In this document: positions 21,169 to 25,591 of the stretch, in pieces
Layout of the letters: every line of letters starts with the position of its first letter
Position numbering within the stretch: the first letter of the stretch is position 1
From: JALRBM01 sp966186595
Lineage (GTDB): Bacteria; Patescibacteriota; Saccharimonadia; Saccharimonadales; Saccharimonadaceae
Direction of reading: 5' to 3'
Length of the DNA stretch: 25,591 bases
NCBI GenBank assembly: GCA_966186595.1
Contig: CBIFWO010000012.1
Coordinates: forward strand, 1-25,591
Notes under the pieces: model-generated
Seen by the model: only the letters and a program-made list of their open reading frames with translations
Told to the model about the DNA's origin: nothing
Database searches by the model: none
Program-made: the position numbers and the translations under genes

Positions 21169-21189
21169 ATGAACTCGTTTGAGTTTCAT
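21169..21189 (-). promoter_or_regulatory. Leader hairpin of cassette G
   Basis: At the predicted 5' end of the transcript ATGAA(A)CTC pairs with GAGTTCAT around AAAC: eight pairs with one bulged base. It may stabilise the mRNA or set access to the nearby ribosome binding site. Confidence 0.5.
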
Positions 21190-21193
21190 GAAA

Positions 21194-21222
21194 ACTATAC
21201 CATAAAATTATAAAATAAGCAA
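21194..21222 (-). promoter_or_regulatory. Promoter of cassette G
   Basis: TTGCTT (21222-21217), 17 bases, TATAGT (21199-21194) on the minus strand. Both hexamers and the spacing are identical to the cassette B promoter 12 kb away. Confidence 0.78.
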
Positions 21223-21234
21223 CGTCTCGTCACT

Positions 21235-21265
21235 AAAAATAGCCCCATTTACGGAGCTATTTTTT
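21235..21265. terminator. Terminator downstream of atpD
   Basis: AAAAATAGC (21235-21243) and GCTATTTTT (21256-21264) form a stem that includes CC/GG pairs with a mismatch. On the minus strand it ends in a T-tract. It closes the atpH-atpA-atpG-atpD transcript before cassette G begins and could work in both directions. Confidence 0.82.
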
Positions 21266-21276
21266 ACTTAGCGGAG

Positions 21277-22653
21277 TTAGTCTTTCTTATCAGCCAAACT
21301 ACCACCCACCATGTAGAACCAGCTTTCTGGCTTGGCGTCGTATTTGCCAGCCAGGATATCCTTGGCATCACGAATCGTATCCTCTAGCTTGATGTAGGCA
21401 CCCTTATTACCGGTAAATTGCTCGGCCACAAAGAACGGCTGAGCAAAGAATCGTTGCAAGCGGCGAGCGCGGGCTACAATCTGCTTTTGGTCATCCGAAA
21501 GCTCCTCCATACCCAGGATGGCAATGATGTCCTGAAGCTCTTTGTACTGCTGCAGTACCCGCTGTACTTCACGTGCCACCTGGTAGTGTTCTTCGCCAAC
21601 GATTTCCGGATCGAGGCTAGTCGATGACGAGTCGAGCACGTCGACAGCGGGGTAGATACCGATTTCGGTGAGGGCACGATTCATCACGATCGTTGCATCC
21701 AGATGGGCAAACGTCGTTGCCGGCGCAGGGTCAGTCAGGTCGTCGGCCGGCACATAGACAGCCTGAACGGAGGTAATCGAACCCTTCTTGGTCGAGGTAA
21801 TTCGCTCCTGAAGCGCACCCATTTCCTGCTGAAGATTTGGTTGGTATCCTACGGCAGATGGCAAACGGCCAAGCAGAGCAGATACCTCAGCACCCGCCTG
21901 GGTGTAACGAAAGATATTGTCGATAAAGAGAAGTACGTCCTTGCCTTCATCACGGAAAGATTCGGCCATTGTAAGACCTGAAAGGGCCACACGAAGACGT
22001 GCTCCAGGTGGTTCGTTCATCTGCCCAAAGACAAGGCTGGTCTTTTCCAGCACACCGCTGCCTTCCAACTCCTCATAGAGATCTTTTCCTTCACGGGTAC
22101 GCTCACCAACACCCGCGAACACCGAGTTACCACTGTGGAATTCGGCGATGTTATTGATAAGTTCCTGAATCAGGACCGTTTTACCAACACCTGCACCAGC
22201 AAAGAGGCCGGCCTTGCCACCCTTGGTAAGCGGAGCAATCAGGTCAATAACCTTGATACCGGTTTCGAGGATTTCAGCCTTGTTCGCTTGCTCGGAAAGG
22301 GCAGGCGGCTCACGGTGAATCGGGGCTTTTTTACCTTTTGGAGCAGGCTTGCTGTCGATTGGCTCTCCAACGACATTGAACATACGACCTTGGGTTTCGA
22401 CGCCAACAGGCACGCTGATCGGAGCACCTGTTGCTTTTACCGCCTGACCACGCTGCAAGCCATCGGTACTCGATAGGGCAATCGTACGCACCGTTCGTTC
22501 ATCGAGATGCTGCGCAACCTCGAGAGTAATTGTTTTTCCTTCGTGCGCTACTTCAAGAGCATCGTACATGGCTGGCAACTTGCCATCAAATTCTATGTCA
22601 ACCACGACACCCACTACCTGGGTGATTCGACCGGTTGTTTGATCCTTCTTCAT
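21277..22653 (-). CDS. atpD: ATP synthase F1 beta subunit
   Basis: Beta carries the catalytic nucleotide sites of F1. The 458-residue protein has the N-terminal beta-barrel (GRITQVVGVVVDIEF), Walker A GAGVGKT at 153-159, the catalytic GERTREG at about 183-189 including the essential Glu, LRVALSGLTMAESFRDEG, Walker B VLLFIDNIFRYTQAG, and the conserved region around QQEMGALQERITSTKKGSITSVQAVYVPADDLTDPAP. The length is normal. Minor deviations are FAGAGVGKT (usually FGGAGVGKT) and FRYTQAG (usually FRFTQAG). AAGGAG lies six bases before the ATG. The start overlaps the stop of the upstream 81-residue gene as ATGA, so translation of the two is coupled. atpC does not follow. Confidence 0.97.
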   Translation of the reverse strand: MKKDQTTGRITQVVGVVVDIEFDGKLPAMYDALEVAHEGKTITLEVAQHLDERTVRTIALSSTDGLQRGQAVKATGAPISVPVGVETQGRMFNVVGEPIDSKPAPKGKKAPIHREPPALSEQANKAEILETGIKVIDLIAPLTKGGKAGLFAGAGVGKTVLIQELINNIAEFHSGNSVFAGVGERTREGKDLYEELEGSGVLEKTSLVFGQMNEPPGARLRVALSGLTMAESFRDEGKDVLLFIDNIFRYTQAGAEVSALLGRLPSAVGYQPNLQQEMGALQERITSTKKGSITSVQAVYVPADDLTDPAPATTFAHLDATIVMNRALTEIGIYPAVDVLDSSSTSLDPEIVGEEHYQVAREVQRVLQQYKELQDIIAILGMEELSDDQKQIVARARRLQRFFAQPFFVAEQFTGNKGAYIKLEDTIRDAKDILAGKYDAKPESWFYMVGGSLADKKD

Positions 22654-22895
22654 ATTCTTTCTCCTTGTGAATGCGCTCTTTGCAGTTTGATTTCGAGTGT
22701 ACCCCTTATAACTTTGTCTCGTTCTCGTTCAAAATTGGAGTCACGGGGATCGAGGCCGAGCGCCTCTAGTCTGGCGAGCACCAGATCTGTCTCTTCGCCA
22801 GTGAGGCTATCGAGATCCTGCTGCATTGAGGTTTGATGCTCAGGCTCACCTCGAACCTCAGGATTGCCCCTCGGGCCCAGTTTCCTTTCACTCAT
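22650..22895 (-). CDS. Extra 81-residue gene between atpG and atpD
   Basis: I do not recognise this protein, and no such gene belongs to the standard atp operon. It begins MSERKLGPRGNPEVRGEPEH and is hydrophilic and strongly charged, without membrane segments. The C-terminal two thirds (about 25-78, starting QQDLDSLTGEETDLVLARLE) look helical. Evidence that it is real: its ATG overlaps the atpG stop by eight bases and follows GGAGGCG, its stop overlaps the atpD start as ATGA, and it fills the whole gap between the two subunits. Translational coupling on both sides suggests it is made in step with gamma and beta. A role as an assembly or inhibitory factor of F1 is a guess. Confidence 0.72.
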   Translation of the reverse strand: MSERKLGPRGNPEVRGEPEHQTSMQQDLDSLTGEETDLVLARLEALGLDPRDSNFERERDKVIRGTLEIKLQRAHSQGERI

Positions 22896-23757
22896 TCATC
22901 GCCTCCACACCGCCGGAAATTTCGGCGAGCTCCTGAGTAATTGCACTTTGCCGAGCTTTGTTCATAGCTAGAGTGAGGTCATCAGCCAGTTCCGACGCAT
23001 TATCAGTCGCATTTTTCATGGCGATCATGCGCATGCTCCATTCGCTTGCCCGAGAATCAAGCAGCGCTTGGAAAATCTGAGATTCTACTAAGCGATGTGT
23101 GACGCCGTCGAGCACTTCCTGGACGCTCGGTTCGTACAGTGCGCTACTTACCTGAGTACTGACCTCCGTTTCTTCAAATCCGGCAGGGAGGATGCGCTGC
23201 TGCGTTACTTGCTGAGTAATGCTGCTGATAAACTGCGTGTAAATAACATCGACAGCATCAACGTCGCCACTAATAAATTTATCTACCGCAGTGGTTAGAA
23301 TGGCGTGCAGCTCACTTCCAGTTGGCTGGTCGGGAAGGTCTTCGTAGACCCCGGCGACCTGCGTATCTTTTAGTCGGGCCACAAACTGCGCCGCCCGGCG
23401 ACCGATTGCGATCGTCTCGTTCTTGATCCCGCTTTTGTCGTCAGCCCTTAGCTCGCGCACGTATGCTTTGAACACATTACTGTTATATGCACCTGCCAAA
23501 CCTTTGTCGGCAGCAATCAGAATAAGCAAGCGACTTTTCACCTTGCGCTGCTGAAACAGTGGATGGTCATCCGTCTCTCCTTGGCTAGACAAATACGTCA
23601 GCAGTTCGCTCGCGGCACGAGCATACGGAGCAGACGCCTTGTCGGCATCCTGCGCACGACGCATCTTGCTGGCCGCAACCAGCTGCATCGCCTTCGTAAT
23701 CTGCTTGGTGTTTTTTACCGAGCGGATACGCTGCTTTAACTGCCGCGTTGATGCCAC
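22888..23757 (-). CDS. atpG: ATP synthase F1 gamma subunit
   Basis: Gamma is the rotating central shaft that couples proton flow to catalysis. The 289-residue protein begins with the family signature MASTRQLKQRIRSVKNTKQITKAMQLVAASKMRRAQ and ends with the matching C-terminal coiled-coil helix (SEWSMRMIAMKNATDNASELADDLTLAMNKARQSAITQELAEISGGVEAM). The Rossmann-like middle contains LLILIAADKGLAGAYNSNV, the conserved (S/A)D(R/K)GLxGxxN pattern. The length is typical (280-295). It starts three bases after the atpA stop codon and its end overlaps the 81-residue gene by eight bases, so the operon is tight here. Confidence 0.96.
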   Translation of the reverse strand: MASTRQLKQRIRSVKNTKQITKAMQLVAASKMRRAQDADKASAPYARAASELLTYLSSQGETDDHPLFQQRKVKSRLLILIAADKGLAGAYNSNVFKAYVRELRADDKSGIKNETIAIGRRAAQFVARLKDTQVAGVYEDLPDQPTGSELHAILTTAVDKFISGDVDAVDVIYTQFISSITQQVTQQRILPAGFEETEVSTQVSSALYEPSVQEVLDGVTHRLVESQIFQALLDSRASEWSMRMIAMKNATDNASELADDLTLAMNKARQSAITQELAEISGGVEAMNE

Positions 23758-23760
23758 AAT

Positions 23761-25287
23761 CTACTCCTCAAAACCCTTCGCTACGCTTTTAGCGGTCTTT
23801 GCAATGAGCTTTAGCATTTCTTCGGTTGGTTTATCACCCTTGTTTAGGGTCTTCATGTCATCCTTGTGATCGGTCCAAAGACGAGTCAGGAGAGCCTCCT
23901 GGGCTTGCTTGATCTTGGAGACGGCAACGTTATCGAATGCATCGCTGTCGACGGCGTGAATGCTGGCGACCTGTTCCCAAACGCTCATTGGCTGGTACTG
24001 CGGTTGCTTTAATAGCTCAGTCAAGCGCTGACCACGATCAATCTGCGCCTTAGTCTCAGCATCAAGGTCGCTCCCAAACTGTGCAAAGCTGGCGAGTTCA
24101 CGGAACTGTGAAAGACCAAGCTTGAGGTGACTACTGACGCTCTTGACCGCCTTGGTCTGAGCATCACCACCCACACGCGACACCGACAACCCAGCTGAAA
24201 TTGCCGGGCGAATACCTTGGTAGAACAGATCTGTTTCCATAAAGATCTGACCGTCGGTAATCGAAATAACGTTGGTTGGAATGTAGGCGGAGATATCCCC
24301 GGCCTGCGTCTCAATGATAGGAAGGGCAGTCAAACTCCCTGCGCCTAGTTCGTCAGTCAGCTTCGCGGAACGTTCGAGGAGGCGAGAGTGAAGGTAGAAG
24401 ACATCACCGGGGAATGCCTCACGTCCAGGTGGACGACGGAGGAGAAGCGACATCTGACGATAGGCAACAGCGTGCTTTGTCAAATCGTCGTAGATCATCA
24501 GGGCGTGCTGCTTGTTGTCACGGAAATATTCCCCCATGGCAGTACCGGCGTACGGCGCAAGGTAAAGAAGCGACGCCGGATCACTTGGGCCAGTGGCTAC
24601 GATAATGGTTTGCTCCATCACACCCTCTTGCTTGAGGCGGTCAACCAGACGTGCGATCTTCGAAAGCTTCTGTCCGATCGCAACGTATACATTCACCACG
24701 CCAGTCTTTTGACGAGCCTGATTGATCATCGTGTCGATCGCAATAGCAGTTTTTCCGGTCTGGCGGTCACCAATAATAAGCTCACGCTGACCACGACCAA
24801 TAGGGAACATAGCATCAATTGCAACGATACCCGTCATGAGTGGTTCATGAACATGCTTTCGGCCAAGCACGCCGATCGCTTCACGCTCAACCGCCCCAGT
24901 TTGCTTCGTCTTGATCGCCGGGCCGCCATCAAGTGGCTGGCCAAGTGGGTTCACGACACGGCCTAATAGCTCCGGCCCAACCGGAACTTCCAAAATCGTT
25001 CCTTTCAGGCGAACAGTATTACCAGCAGAGACGGCTTCATCGCTACCAAGCAGCACCGCACCAATCTCATCTTCCATAAGGTTAAGGGCAAAGGCTTCGA
25101 CCACACCCTTATCTGTTTCAATCTGAAGCACTTCCGAATAGCCGGCACCGCGTAGCCCGTGAATCCAGGCAACACCGTCACCAACACGGGTGACAATCCC
25201 GACATTTTCGAGGCCTTCAGCGTCTTCAAGGCCCGCGATCGCGTCGCGTAGCTCTTTGGACAACTCTGTTACTGCAATATCAGCCAT
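23761..25287 (-). CDS. atpA: ATP synthase F1 alpha subunit
   Basis: Alpha forms the F1 hexamer with beta and binds regulatory nucleotide. The 508-residue protein has the N-terminal barrel (NVGIVTRVGDGVAWIHGLRGAGYSEVLQ), Walker A GDRQTGKT at 173-180, then VYVAIGQKLSKIARLVDRL, APYAGTAMGEYFRD, MIYDDLTKHAVAYRQMSLLLRRPPGREAFPGDVFYLHSRLLER (the alpha signature region) and RPAISAGLSVSRVGGDAQTKA, which includes the arginine reaching into the beta catalytic site. The length is normal (500-515). AGAGGA precedes the ATG by five bases. It follows atpH by 13 bases and is followed by atpG after three. Confidence 0.97.
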   Translation of the reverse strand: MADIAVTELSKELRDAIAGLEDAEGLENVGIVTRVGDGVAWIHGLRGAGYSEVLQIETDKGVVEAFALNLMEDEIGAVLLGSDEAVSAGNTVRLKGTILEVPVGPELLGRVVNPLGQPLDGGPAIKTKQTGAVEREAIGVLGRKHVHEPLMTGIVAIDAMFPIGRGQRELIIGDRQTGKTAIAIDTMINQARQKTGVVNVYVAIGQKLSKIARLVDRLKQEGVMEQTIIVATGPSDPASLLYLAPYAGTAMGEYFRDNKQHALMIYDDLTKHAVAYRQMSLLLRRPPGREAFPGDVFYLHSRLLERSAKLTDELGAGSLTALPIIETQAGDISAYIPTNVISITDGQIFMETDLFYQGIRPAISAGLSVSRVGGDAQTKAVKSVSSHLKLGLSQFRELASFAQFGSDLDAETKAQIDRGQRLTELLKQPQYQPMSVWEQVASIHAVDSDAFDNVAVSKIKQAQEALLTRLWTDHKDDMKTLNKGDKPTEEMLKLIAKTAKSVAKGFEE

Positions 25288-25300
25288 ATCGTTCCTCTTC

Positions 25301-25591
25301 TTATACTTTGTTTGCCCGTAGGGCGTTTAATTTATGCCTAATCGTTCCGTCGAATCGCTTGCCAGGAAGGTCAATCTGAATACCACCAAGAACGGCTAGA
25401 TCAACTGTTTCGCGAAGCTGGACATTTTTAGCCCCGGTCAGGTTATTGATCTCGCTCCTCATCGAGGCGGTAAGAGGATGAGCCGTAACCACGCTCGCCA
25501 CTACAACGCCGCGATCGGCTAGTTCATGCTCGATGTCACGTACCAGCAGTTCTGCCTCACGGGTCCTTCCGGTGTCCACCAGATATGCGGC
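25301..25591 (-). CDS. atpH: ATP synthase F1 delta subunit (OSCP), C-terminal part only
   Basis: Delta links F1 to the peripheral stalk. Only the last 96 residues are in the window; the frame stays open to the right edge, so the start lies outside. The visible part has a helix with REAELLVRDIEHEL, then VASVVTAHPLTASMRSEINN, the typical segment after the delta helical domain that precedes a Leu/Thr-rich helix, and the signature end VDLAVLGGIQIDLPGKRFDGTIRHKLNAL (family form GGxxixxgdxxxDgSxxxxLxxL). Position directly before atpA agrees. Any membrane Fo genes would lie further right on this strand. Confidence 0.9.
   Translation of the reverse strand, partial: AAYLVDTGRTREAELLVRDIEHELADRGVVVASVVTAHPLTASMRSEINNLTGAKNVQLRETVDLAVLGGIQIDLPGKRFDGTIRHKLNALRANKV

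Noticed and set aside
1..25591. CRISPR array, insertion sequence, integrase or phage genes
   Set aside because: I saw no regularly spaced repeats, no transposase, recombinase or phage structural motifs anywhere in the window.

Overview
The window reads as a piece of chromosome from a small-genome bacterium of the Candidate Phyla Radiation, most likely Saccharibacteria (TM7)-like. This is inferred from the gene set and not from a marker gene: a lone UvrD/RecB-type helicase-nuclease, a type IV prepilin, an LPXTG-type surface protein, MscS, an F1 ATP synthase operon, and many genes that appear to be transcribed without a leader. TGA is used as a stop codon, so the code is standard here. Base composition of the resident genes is near 50% GC.

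Layout. 1-320: a GC-rich 52-residue peptide cassette on the minus strand. 326-7836: an Erm-like rRNA methyltransferase, a DUF1697 protein, a secreted polysaccharide deacetylase, a VOC protein, an MscS channel, a cation:proton antiporter with an RCK domain, and an MFS exporter. 8007-8711: an LPKTG surface protein. 8783-10096: two tandem GC-rich paralogous membrane-protein genes. 10127-15817: a TrmA/RlmD-type RNA methyltransferase, a prepilin, an unknown protein and the large helicase-nuclease. 15840-17124: three GC-rich small-protein cassettes with elaborate RNA structure. 17155-19682: a Dus enzyme, a probable non-coding RNA and a SulP transporter. 19940-25591: a hypothetical gene, then the F1 ATP synthase genes on the minus strand in the order atpH (cut by the window end), atpA, atpG, an extra 81-residue gene, atpD, a GC-rich membrane-protein cassette, and atpC.

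Two classes of gene are superimposed. The resident genes use mixed codons, and most have a -10 box that ends only 6 to 11 bases before the start codon, which implies leaderless or nearly leaderless mRNAs. Seven short units (here called A to G) instead use mostly G/C-ending codons. Most of them have a near-consensus -35/-10 promoter with 17-base spacing, a structured leader, a ribosome binding site and a hairpin terminator. They sit between resident genes, and one separates atpC from the rest of the ATP synthase operon.

The strongest candidate for an undescribed system is the pair of adjacent units D and E (15845-16731). Each has a leader segment complementary to a segment near the transcript end. 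The pairing is preserved between the units although the sequence differs, and both units share a 14-base 3' element, while their short reading frames are unrelated.
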